Positions 37,556 to 46,200 of a DNA stretch of 64,000 nt are shown here, piece after piece. The notes beneath the pieces were generated by a model. That model had not been told where the DNA came from, made no database searches, and saw nothing but the letters and a program-made list of their open reading frames with translations. The stretch lies in contig UVIF01000004.1 of assembly GCA_900596015.1 (NCBI GenBank), forward strand, positions 1-64,000, written 5' to 3'. Source of the DNA: Pseudomonas viridiflava (GTDB lineage Bacteria; Pseudomonadota; Gammaproteobacteria; Pseudomonadales; Pseudomonadaceae). The position numbers and the translations under genes are program-made. Position 1 is the first letter of the stretch, and each line of letters starts with the position of its first letter.

Positions 37556-40500
37556 ATGGGATTGATCAACAACCCGGTCTCAGCCTTTATAAAGCAGAAC
37601 TACTTAATGAACAGATCTAAAACCCATACAGCTTTGGAACTCGGAAACTTAGCTTTTAGACAGGCTGAATACGAAACCGCTTTGAAGCACTATCAGGAAG
37701 CATTACATGAAACGCCAGAAATGGCGTCCATCGTCAATGTTAATATAAAGCTTACGAAGCGGCGGTTACAAATCGCCGTTAAGGCAGACTCTGTAAATCA
37801 CGACAAACAAGACACGCGTAACTATCGACTCGATCAACATCATTCATCGCGTATACTGGAGAAGGTCTGGGAGATTAACGACTCTCAAAACGAGAATTCA
37901 TCCAAAGACTTACAGCCGATAGATGAAAATCTCGATGTAATAATAAAAAGCGGCCTATTCAAAGAAAACTATTACATCGAAAACTACCCGGATGTTGCTT
38001 CGAGTGGAGTGAATCCTATCGAGCATTATTGTAACTATGGATGGCGAGAACAGCGTAATCCTAATGGAATTTTTAATACACACTATTATCTTGCCAAAAA
38101 TCAAGACGTCGCGACCTCAGGCATGAATCCATTCGTGCACTGGCTTAAATTCGGTCAATACGAAGGACGTAAAACAAATTTAGTCCTGCTTGATCCAGTT
38201 GCCCAAAACAATGTTTTTGCGCCACAGGTTCTCTTTGTAAGCCATGAAGCTTCTCAAACTGGCGCGCCCGCAGTTCTTCTGGCGCTAATGAGATGGTTTA
38301 AAAGTAATACTAACGTTAGCTTTGCAATTTTAATCGGAGCTAGTGGCCCTTGGAACGATCGTTTCCAAGAGATCGCCCCCTGTTTCTTCTTTGATGATGA
38401 TCATGAGCATGGTTTCGAAGATGAGCTGAGAAGATTTTGTGGATCCGATGTCCAGGCAGTTTATGTGAACACTATTGCGGCAGGGGTATATGCTAAGCAT
38501 TTAGACTATCTTGACGCTGAAATCATAACTCACGTTCATGAAATGGAAAACCTATTTAAAATTTTTGCCGAATCATTCGCTTATCTTCAAGAAAGATGCA
38601 CAAAATATATTGCTGTTTCGCAAGGCTCCGTAGACGCCCTTAAAAGACGCATAAATGATCGAGCGCAGGTTACTTTTTTAAAGCCTTTCATCGATAGGAA
38701 GCCGAGCTATAATAACTCTGCCCGAAGGCCGACAAGCAAAAATATTATCTATGGGTGCGGCGCTGTCGAACGGCGTAAAGGGTTTGATTTGTTTTGCGAA
38801 GTAGCTGCTAAAATTGCGTCCACAGGATACCGCGATTTTAAAATGTATTGGATAGGTTCCGCTGATAAAAAAGATCTGATTCCATATACAGAAATCCACA
38901 AACATAATGTTGGAGAATATGTAGAGTGGTTGGGCCCACAGGATAACGCCCGCGCGTTCTTTACATTCGGTGATATTTTTCTTCTACCGTCCCGGGAAGA
39001 TCCATATCCACTAGTATGTATGGAGGCAGCTGAATGCGAAATGCCTATAATTTGCTTCAGTGAGGAAGCGGGTGGGATGCATTCATTTGTAGAGTCAGAC
39101 GCCGGGGTTATAGTCGACTATCTAGACACTACCATGATGGCTAATAGTGTTATAGATTTGTTAAAAAACCGGGAAAAACTTATCAGGCTTGGAAAGACAG
39201 CAGCTGAAAAAGTCGCTGACCGCCACTACGTTGAGGTAGTCGCCCCTCGTATATTTGAATTATTTCCTAAGATAGCTAGCGATAGAGAAGACACGCTGTC
39301 GGCTTACTACAGATTGATTGATGCTGCTAGCATTGTATCTTTTGATATTTTCGATACCCTAGTAACTCGCCGCATCAACGAACCAGCAGTAGCATTCGAT
39401 CTAATGGAGCACCGCCATACTGAAGACTCACCAGCAATTTTTTCTTTGCTGGAAGAACGAATGAGGACCGCCGGCCGAGTGTTAAGCGCGCATGCTGGTA
39501 GAGTAGACGACATTTCTATAGAGGACATTTATGCTGAGATGTCCTTCTATAAGGACTCTAAACATGAACGCGACATAGAGGTTCAGCTTTGCACCTCACA
39601 CCCCCTGGGGCTAAAGCTTTACAACTACGCAAGGAAAAGTGGCAAGAAGATTTATATCGCCAGTGATATGTATCTCGACCAACAGACAATTGAAAAAATC
39701 TTGAAAAAATGTGGGATCTTAAAGTGGGATAAATTATTTCTTTCCTCTAGCTTAGGCAAGAAAAAGGATACGGGGAAACTATTTACTCACATGCTAGACC
39801 TAACGAAAAAAATGGGCTATTCAGCATCAGAAATCTTTCATATAGGCGACAATTGGCTAGGCGACGTAAAACAACCGAAACATGAAGGAATAGTTACCAA
39901 AAGATTTGTCCCTATAAATGAAAGACCCACGACATTGGTAACGCTGACCCAGGAAGCCAAATCGAAGCTATCGCAAAACGGACGTATCTGGAACAGTTTT
40001 TGTACTCAGGCAACTCGGTTATGGCATGAGGATAACCCTGAGCTCGCCTCTGAGTTTTATACGAAGCTAGGATTCGAACTCACTGGGCCACTCGCGTCGA
40101 TGATGGCGATGATGACAGCCGATGAGGCTCGGCGCTCAGGTGTAAGAAAGATCGTATTTATGGCACGTGATGGAAGAATTATTAAAAATGCCTTCGATAC
40201 GCTTTATTCAGCCGAAATAGCTAACGGAGAGTTTCAATCTGAATATTTGCATCTTTCACGCGCTACAGTTGTACCTGCAACGTTCACATACCCACTATCC
40301 GCAAACGATATTGCTTTTCTGTCAGAAGGGCTTCATCTAGGCCAAAAGACTGTGCGGTACTTTGTTGAAAAAGCAGGACTCTCGTTAGACCAAAACAACA
40401 CTGCAAAAGCAGTGTTCAAGTTTTTCGACTCTTTTGATTACGTGCCAACGCTGAATGATTCAAACAAAGTCGGGCGGTTATTTGATGCGTTATCGCAACA

Positions 40501-42301
40501 GATATTCGATGCGCATGCGGAGCACAGGAATAACCTGGAAAATTATCTGAAGCAGAAAAACTTTTTTAGCCAGCCTAAAATTATCATTGTCGATGTTGGC
40601 TGGCTACTAAATATCCATTCCAGATTAGCCAAATTCACCCAGAAAATTGATTCAAGTATTCAGATAATTGGATGTTATGTAGGATCTCGAGATCGTTCAG
40701 ATAAAGGGCTAAAAGCATCCACCTTTCTATTTGAGAAAGGTGATCCATATGTCTATTCAAGTTATATAGAGCAACATACAACTTTATTTGAAGTCCTTTT
40801 TTCAGCGCCTGAGCCTTCAGCTAAAGGGCTCAGACAAAATACTCATGACGAATTTGTCAACCCTATCTTTAAGCCAATTGAGCATCCACTGCCAGACGAA
40901 TTCATAGTTGCTCAAAAGCTACACATGGGCGCGGAGTTTTTTTTCGATATGCTGAAAAATGCCAGGAAGGATTTTTTCCCGGAGTGCCTATCGAAGGATT
41001 TCTTCTTTGAAATATTCAAGTCTTTGGTACAAACCAAGAGTGACATTGCCAAAGCAACATTGGGCGCGTTCGAAGTTCGTCTAGGGGGGCATCACGAGTT
41101 TGTATCATATGAGAGCTTGATCGCACATACTGATTCACAGTTCGACTATGAAGTTAAACAACCCGATGAAACGTTTAAGCCGATCGCTTTTTTTTGCGAA
41201 GCAGCTAGATACAGGGCAATTATAGTTTCATCTGCCGGCCTATCTAATGGATCAACGCGTTATCGAGCTATAAACCTGGCGACTGCCTTGCAAACGAATG
41301 GCACATCATCCACTGTAGTCCATGCAGCATGCAATGTAGACGACATATACCATCTGATCATAGACGCAGATATAGTTATATTCCAAAGATGCTTCGAAGA
41401 ACAAGGCAACGTTGGTGAGATCCTTAGGCTAGCACGCTTACACAATAAAACATGTATAGGTGAAATAGACGATCTCGTCTTCCCTGAACATGTTGAGTCT
41501 ATCGGCTCGGTGGTAGGTGGTGAGTGGCGTCTTGAGGAAGCCATTTACGTGGCTGCCGCCTATGAAAAAATGATAAAAAAAATGGATAGTTGTGTCGTCT
41601 CTACCCCTCTTCTTAAATCTTATATCGAATCAACATACAAAAAACCTTGCCAGATTGTCCGAAACCGGATTCAACCTGAACACTTAAAATGGCCAACACA
41701 AAGAAACCATCAAAAGCTTAACATACTTTATTCTTCTGGGACTTACTCCCATAAGGCTGACTTTATGATGATTGAGGATATCTTATATAAGATATTAACC
41801 GACCATCCTTCTGTCAAACTTTCAATTTTGGGTGCCGCGCAAGCTTCTGAACGAATACTTTCTCTAAATAACGTGCAAAGCTACCCACTTCTGCCCTACA
41901 CAGCCATGCTGGATTTCATTTCAAAGCACGATCTACTTCTCATACCGCTAGAGGACACCATATTCAATAGGGCCAAGTCCACTGTCAAGTTCGTAGAAAG
42001 CTCTGCAGTTGGTGTGCCTGTGCTAGCCTCTTCCGTAGGCGAGTTCTCATACTGCATTAGCCATAACAGCACTGGTTTCTTAGCGAAAAACATTCACGAT
42101 TGGCAAAGCATCTTAATAGATGTAATCAAGAGACCTAAGCAGTTGAAAAATATTTCTAAGAATGCGAACCAGCTTATTAGGTCTAGCTACCTCACTACCA
42201 ACGCTAGTCTCGGCGACTTCTCAACAAAAGATTACGAAGCCCCCGATGTTGTCTCCCAAGGTAAAAACATACGCAAATCAAAAATGGGGAGCGCGAAATG
42301 A
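37556..42301 (+). CDS. Giant multidomain protein: GT4 - HAD-like - GT4
   Basis: The 1581-aa protein combines a short TPR-like N-terminus (24-72), a tandem module about 133-203 of the kind YYIENYPDVASSGVNPIEHY with a second partial copy, a GT4-like domain (224-571; GAVERRKGFDLFCEVAAK, LLPSREDPYPLVCMEAAECE), a HAD-like domain (592-778; SFDIFDTLVTRRI with the Asp-x-Asp nucleophile pair, IYIASDMYLD, HIGDNWLGDV), a middle region about 800-1200 (KIVFMARDGRIIKNAF), and a second GT4-like domain (1221-1565; SSAGLSNGSTRYRAINL). HAD-plus-glycosyltransferase proteins of this shape occur in rhamnan/O-antigen loci. Codons are AT-rich. The first residues could instead begin at an ATG at 37607. The stop overlaps galE by 4 nt. 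Confidence 0.78.
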   Translation: MGLINNPVSAFIKQNYLMNRSKTHTALELGNLAFRQAEYETALKHYQEALHETPEMASIVNVNIKLTKRRLQIAVKADSVNHDKQDTRNYRLDQHHSSRILEKVWEINDSQNENSSKDLQPIDENLDVIIKSGLFKENYYIENYPDVASSGVNPIEHYCNYGWREQRNPNGIFNTHYYLAKNQDVATSGMNPFVHWLKFGQYEGRKTNLVLLDPVAQNNVFAPQVLFVSHEASQTGAPAVLLALMRWFKSNTNVSFAILIGASGPWNDRFQEIAPCFFFDDDHEHGFEDELRRFCGSDVQAVYVNTIAAGVYAKHLDYLDAEIITHVHEMENLFKIFAESFAYLQERCTKYIAVSQGSVDALKRRINDRAQVTFLKPFIDRKPSYNNSARRPTSKNIIYGCGAVERRKGFDLFCEVAAKIASTGYRDFKMYWIGSADKKDLIPYTEIHKHNVGEYVEWLGPQDNARAFFTFGDIFLLPSREDPYPLVCMEAAECEMPIICFSEEAGGMHSFVESDAGVIVDYLDTTMMANSVIDLLKNREKLIRLGKTAAEKVADRHYVEVVAPRIFELFPKIASDREDTLSAYYRLIDAASIVSFDIFDTLVTRRINEPAVAFDLMEHRHTEDSPAIFSLLEERMRTAGRVLSAHAGRVDDISIEDIYAEMSFYKDSKHERDIEVQLCTSHPLGLKLYNYARKSGKKIYIASDMYLDQQTIEKILKKCGILKWDKLFLSSSLGKKKDTGKLFTHMLDLTKKMGYSASEIFHIGDNWLGDVKQPKHEGIVTKRFVPINERPTTLVTLTQEAKSKLSQNGRIWNSFCTQATRLWHEDNPELASEFYTKLGFELTGPLASMMAMMTADEARRSGVRKIVFMARDGRIIKNAFDTLYSAEIANGEFQSEYLHLSRATVVPATFTYPLSANDIAFLSEGLHLGQKTVRYFVEKAGLSLDQNNTAKAVFKFFDSFDYVPTLNDSNKVGRLFDALSQQIFDAHAEHRNNLENYLKQKNFFSQPKIIIVDVGWLLNIHSRLAKFTQKIDSSIQIIGCYVGSRDRSDKGLKASTFLFEKGDPYVYSSYIEQHTTLFEVLFSAPEPSAKGLRQNTHDEFVNPIFKPIEHPLPDEFIVAQKLHMGAEFFFDMLKNARKDFFPECLSKDFFFEIFKSLVQTKSDIAKATLGAFEVRLGGHHEFVSYESLIAHTDSQFDYEVKQPDETFKPIAFFCEAARYRAIIVSSAGLSNGSTRYRAINLATALQTNGTSSTVVHAACNVDDIYHLIIDADIVIFQRCFEEQGNVGEILRLARLHNKTCIGEIDDLVFPEHVESIGSVVGGEWRLEEAIYVAAAYEKMIKKMDSCVVSTPLLKSYIESTYKKPCQIVRNRIQPEHLKWPTQRNHQKLNILYSSGTYSHKADFMMIEDILYKILTDHPSVKLSILGAAQASERILSLNNVQSYPLLPYTAMLDFISKHDLLLIPLEDTIFNRAKSTVKFVESSAVGVPVLASSVGEFSYCISHNSTGFLAKNIHDWQSILIDVIKRPKQLKNISKNANQLIRSSYLTTNASLGDFSTKDYEAPDVVSQGKNIRKSKMGSAK

Positions 42302-43302
42302 TACTTGTCGTCGGTGGCGCAGGATATATAGGTTCGCATATGGTAAACGCTCTAACAGCTAATAACACAGAAGCATTAGTGCTGGACAACTTTTCCACTG
42401 GACATAGAAGTGCACTAAGGGACGTTAGTGTGATAGAGGGCAACGTTGGGGATAAGAGACTTCTTAGCTCAATATTTTCGCGTTATAAAATTGATGCCGT
42501 TATACATTTTGCTTCTTGCATCCAAGTTTCGGAATCTCACCTTAAACCTGACCTTTACTACAATAATAATCTGGTCAACACTTTATCACTTATGGACTCA
42601 ATGCTTGCCGCCAATATAAACACCTTGATTTTCTCGTCCACGGCCGCAGTATACGGAGACCCTTTATATACTCCGATAGACGAACAACACCCTAGAAATC
42701 CAATAAACCCGTACGGTCGATCAAAATGGCTCACTGAGCAAATATTGACTGACTATGCCCAGGCTTTAAACCTGAAGTACGTAAGCCTCAGATATTTTAA
42801 TGCAGCTGGCGCTAGTCCGGACATGGGAACGGGCGAGCGCCATGATCCAGAGACGCACCTAATACCACTATTACTGCAAGTTGCATCAGGAAGGCGTGAT
42901 GCCATATCTGTCTATGGAAGTGATTACGACACGCCTGATGGCACATGTATCCGAGATTACATACATGTAGAAGATTTATGCGAAGCACATTTACTGGCAC
43001 TGCACTACATCGTCAAAGGAGGAGCGCCCCAACAGTTTAACCTTGGAAATGGTGAGGGCTTTAGTGTCCGCCAGGTTATCGAAGCTACTCAAAAGGTAAC
43101 AGGCAGCAGTATTGCAGTTCTGCATGAACCGCGACGGTTAGGCGATCCGGCTATATTGGTAGCAAACGCCCAAAAGGCCAAAGATATACTTGGCTGGCAA
43201 CCTAGGCACACGAGTCTCGAAAGCATAATAAAGGACGCATGGCGTTGGGAAAATATGTACCCTTGGGACAAATCAGTAGACCAGCTTCCAACTACATCCT
43301 AA
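42298..43302 (+). CDS. galE: UDP-glucose 4-epimerase
   Basis: GalE interconverts UDP-glucose and UDP-galactose. The 334-aa SDR begins ILVVGGAGYIGSHMVNALTA, carries IDAVIHFASCIQVSES, the STAAVYGDP substrate loop and catalytic Y-x3-K in NPYGRSKWLTEQIL, and YFNAAGASPDMGTGERHDPE, all typical of GalE. It is in the low-GC island and coupled to the giant glycosyltransferase gene (ATGA), so it probably supplies UDP-galactose (or UDP-GalNAc-type donors) to these transferases. Confidence 0.94.
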   Translation: MILVVGGAGYIGSHMVNALTANNTEALVLDNFSTGHRSALRDVSVIEGNVGDKRLLSSIFSRYKIDAVIHFASCIQVSESHLKPDLYYNNNLVNTLSLMDSMLAANINTLIFSSTAAVYGDPLYTPIDEQHPRNPINPYGRSKWLTEQILTDYAQALNLKYVSLRYFNAAGASPDMGTGERHDPETHLIPLLLQVASGRRDAISVYGSDYDTPDGTCIRDYIHVEDLCEAHLLALHYIVKGGAPQQFNLGNGEGFSVRQVIEATQKVTGSSIAVLHEPRRLGDPAILVANAQKAKDILGWQPRHTSLESIIKDAWRWENMYPWDKSVDQLPTTS

Positions 43303-43323
43303 TCTTAATTTTATGCTCATGGA

Positions 43324-43344
43324 GGGGGGAGGGTCCCTCCCCCC
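43324..43344. terminator. G/C-only perfect hairpin between convergent genes
   Basis: GGGGGGAGGG, a single T and CCCTCCCCCC form a perfect inverted repeat between galE and the convergent SGNH gene. It lacks a clean T-run on either side (ATAGCTGTTC one way, TCCATGAGCATAAAATT the other), so termination is plausible but not certain. The purine-only arm could also form other structures. Confidence 0.5.
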
Positions 43345-43360
43345 ATAGCTGTTCTTGCAA

Positions 43361-44587
43361 TCACATTGATGGGGTGATGGTTAAAAACCTTTCCACTGTT
43401 TGGCAGATCACCAGGTCTGGTTTTATTTCTCGAATGAGATCTATATCCATCCTAGGGCTCCATACAAAGTGAAACTCTTTAAATATTCTAGACAGCCACC
43501 ATGACAGTGTTGTTGAAACCTCTCCCCGCTCAAAGGTTGAACCCCCGAAGCATAAAACTGTTAGCTGTATCGGAGCATCTCCGCAACGCCACGTTCTTCT
43601 CGTATCTTGGTTGCCTCCAACCGGATCATAGGCGCTTATCAAGGAAGGCTCTAGATAAGAACCGCTAAGGTTTGTAAGATTACAATACAGCGGTATGGTT
43701 TCTATAACGACACCATCTTCCTGAAATCGCCCACCTAAATCCCCATCACTCGTGCCGAAGCATATATTCTTAGGAGAGTAACAGTTCAAATACGAAGGCA
43801 ACACAAAATCGATTAGTGCTTCAACGACTGTTTTAGCTCCTACGGTTGACATATGAGTGTCAAATGTTCTAAAAAAGCCACTCACATGGATTTCATCTGG
43901 AATGAATTTACGAGGGTTCAAAAAGCTATTTTTTAGCACTTCATCTTTTATAATACCCTCAATGAGGCTAGTCAAACCAGGAGACTCTTTAGTAGCGTGA
44001 TAAGGTGCTGCCCAATACATCACTGATGTTTTTTCGGGAGTGATCATTTGAACATATTTAATCCCCAGGGTGCTCAATAGTGTTGCACGCGCTCTTAAAA
44101 TTCGCAACCACGCTTCAGTATCTACTGCTGCTTCATCTTTATAAAGATGTTGTAAGTCATTAGTTCCTGTCTTAAGGTACAGGACTCCACCTGATCCCAC
44201 TATCGCTGTTTCATCTGACGAGATACGACCGGCTGCAATCCCGGTCTTGGTTAACAAGGACGATACGGATCGGATCAACAATTGCGGTACGACTTTTAAA
44301 GACCCGAGATAAACACCCGACCTGATTCTAAAAGTTATATTTGATTCGGATATCTCACTAAAAAATAGGGTTTCATCAAACGAGAAATCTATTGCTCTAC
44401 ACCCAGGCATTTCTCGAATATCAACTCTACTTGTTAGGGCTTCGAATAAATCGACTTTGTCAAAAAATTCTCCAGCTATGTAAATCTCTATATGCTTAGC
44501 CTTATCAACCAATTGTTCAGGCTGAGATATCCATCCAGAGAAATTATTCCCTATGCAGTTCTCGATGCAGCCATGCAAGCCTTTCAT
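43361..44587 (-). CDS. AlgX/AlgJ-like SGNH-fold protein, possible polysaccharide O-acetyltransferase
   Basis: The 408-aa protein starts with a beta-type module (residues 8-90, NNFSGWISQPEQLVDKAKHI and IEIYIAGEFFDKVDLFE) like those of the GT2 protein at 33000. The rest resembles AlgX/AlgJ: GSGGVLYLKTGTND (131-144), the Pro-Glu-Lys at 184-186, the D-x-H pair FDTH with Asp243 and His245, GGSTF with candidate nucleophile Ser350, and KPDLVICQTVERFL (389-402). In AlgX the same layout (D-x-H plus GDSF) forms an SGNH triad used in alginate acetylation. Oddly no signal peptide is visible, while AlgX/AlgJ act in the periplasm. Acetylation of the local polysaccharide is inferred. Confidence 0.68.
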   Translation of the reverse strand: MKGLHGCIENCIGNNFSGWISQPEQLVDKAKHIEIYIAGEFFDKVDLFEALTSRVDIREMPGCRAIDFSFDETLFFSEISESNITFRIRSGVYLGSLKVVPQLLIRSVSSLLTKTGIAAGRISSDETAIVGSGGVLYLKTGTNDLQHLYKDEAAVDTEAWLRILRARATLLSTLGIKYVQMITPEKTSVMYWAAPYHATKESPGLTSLIEGIIKDEVLKNSFLNPRKFIPDEIHVSGFFRTFDTHMSTVGAKTVVEALIDFVLPSYLNCYSPKNICFGTSDGDLGGRFQEDGVVIETIPLYCNLTNLSGSYLEPSLISAYDPVGGNQDTRRTWRCGDAPIQLTVLCFGGSTFERGEVSTTLSWWLSRIFKEFHFVWSPRMDIDLIREIKPDLVICQTVERFLTITPSM

Positions 44588-45214
44588 GATAGCCCCTTAT
44601 CACACTATTTCTTATACGAAAAATTAGTTTAGGCAAAGCCGCCCAATTTATACTTTATGATACTCTCTACCCGCCTCAAGGTAAACCCGAAGGTTTGTCA
44701 CCGTCCGACCTATTCAAGGCAAGACTATCTGCCCAAACGCTGCCCATCATACCCTTCAAATTTCGATGCTTAGCTGTTACTCTTCATCCTCCTATCAATT
44801 TTAATCATTAACTTTTGTCTTAAACAGTAGGACTTACATAGACCTCGACCTGTACTCTTTTTTCCTTAGGCAGTGTTTCGGAAAGAATTCGCCGCTCGCA
44901 TGAAGAAATCTTTTACATCTTATCAATTCATAAAATGAAGAAATTATTAATGATTCATCGGACCCTTCAATTGGGTTCAGCATGATACATTCGTTCAAGA
45001 CCACGATCCAAATTGTAGATTTTAAATATCGCGCGGCACACTGAATTTCAGCTAGCCTTGCACTCATGCACCAAAAGGTCACACGCGTTAAAAAGCTCAG
45101 CCATAGCGGCTATAGTATTAAAAACGCATGTCCACCCGAATTAATTTTCAGCCATAATTCAATATCTCCCCCGCCTCCTTTAATCATATCCCCGACGTCC
45201 TCAAATCTTCCTAT
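44588..45214. other. AT-rich gene-poor stretch
   Basis: These 627 bp upstream of the SGNH gene are AT-rich and I support no gene. An 82-codon minus-strand frame at 44834-45082 has no ribosome binding site or family resemblance I can see. The stretch may hold the SGNH gene promoter and decayed sequence at the island's right edge. Confidence 0.45.
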
Positions 45215-45615
45215 GCCTTTCGTTCAAGAGCGGACTTCGCATAACCCGCATGCACGTCCACCGTTAGCATTGAGGCTTTGTACCTATCGGCTTTTACTAT
45301 AACCGCACACTGCCGGCCGAGTTGATATGTAAGGGCGGATCTGCGCATTTTAGTTTGCAGCACCAGACTGATACTTTCGTTGCCAGCATAGGACTGCGCG
45401 CGTTTGCACAATACAACCAGCGTCGCATCGGCGCTTGAACATCGTCCCCGAAGTATCTGTGGCTAACCAGCCTTCCCTATCGGGGGTGACCCGATACCTG
45501 TGGTGCAGAGCTGCAAGACGCCATTACGAACGCGGCGGCATCGAGTTGGTCTTGGCTGATTTGAACATACTGATCTTCGTTGACCTCAGCGAAGTTAGTC
45601 TCTCCAGCATGGGCC
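45215..45615 (-). pseudogene. Decayed 3' fragment of a GT-C-like gene
   Basis: About 400 bp correspond to the last part of the gene at 48699-50660, in the same orientation. Matching protein pieces are FAEVNEDQYVQISQDQLDAA versus FAGVTEDQYVQLSKDQLASA, YAGNESISLVLQ versus YAGKESLSLTLH, and LTVDVHAGYAKSALERKA versus LTLDVHVENAKSALERGL. The reading frame is broken by at least one frameshift between about 45411 and 45480, and some 12 codons are missing in the middle. The homology ends at about 45615; the 5' portion of the gene is absent. Confidence 0.85.
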
Positions 45616-46200
45616 CAGTGCCGACGAGTCCTTCCCTTAAGCAGCAGATTTGATGGTTGCTGGTGGACGTTAAGAATGCGACTGCCTCGACCGCGCTTGC
45701 CCAGTGCGGTGTTTGAAATATCTTTTTTCGTGCAGAACCTATCACGAGCGCTCGTGCATCTCGGTTTGCCAGGGTGCAGTAGCCTTTCTACGATTGACTT
45801 CCCTCGTTCCAACCGGTTGATTCGGACTTCGGCTCGTTCTTTATCGCGTGCTCAGGCATCAAAGATTTGCTTTCGCACGCCCTTACGGCAGCGCCAGATC
45901 ACCCGGAAAGCCCCCTCCAGCGTCGTCCACGTGTATTTCGTCGACTCGAGGAACACCCCCCTTCAGTCACGAGAAAGCATGCCGATAAGGTCATCAGGAA
46001 TGGGCATCGTGTGTCGTCGGACGTGCCGTGACCTACCTTCGCAAATAGCAGCACCGTCATTAAGACCAAGGCCGGTCAGACGTACGCGAAACACAACGCC
46101 CGTCTTCAAGCCAGGCTCAGCGGCTTGAACTCATTACCGATTCATCCCCGATTCTTGCGTTCTTGACACGGCCAGACATGCCTGCCCTGGAGTTTTTTAC
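45616..46200. other. Unassigned stretch before the protease gene
   Basis: These 585 bp follow the decayed fragment and precede the serralysin-like gene. Base composition returns toward the genome's usual level. Several overlapping frames are open but none has a start signal or recognisable product; the sequence may be the remnant of another gene. The last 20 bp contain the GGAG ribosome binding site of the protease gene. Confidence 0.4.

Noticed and set aside
45580..46128. Plus-strand frame of 182 codons
   Set aside because: It overlaps the decayed fragment antisense, has no ribosome binding site, and its Arg/Ser/Pro-rich product looks like a shadow translation.
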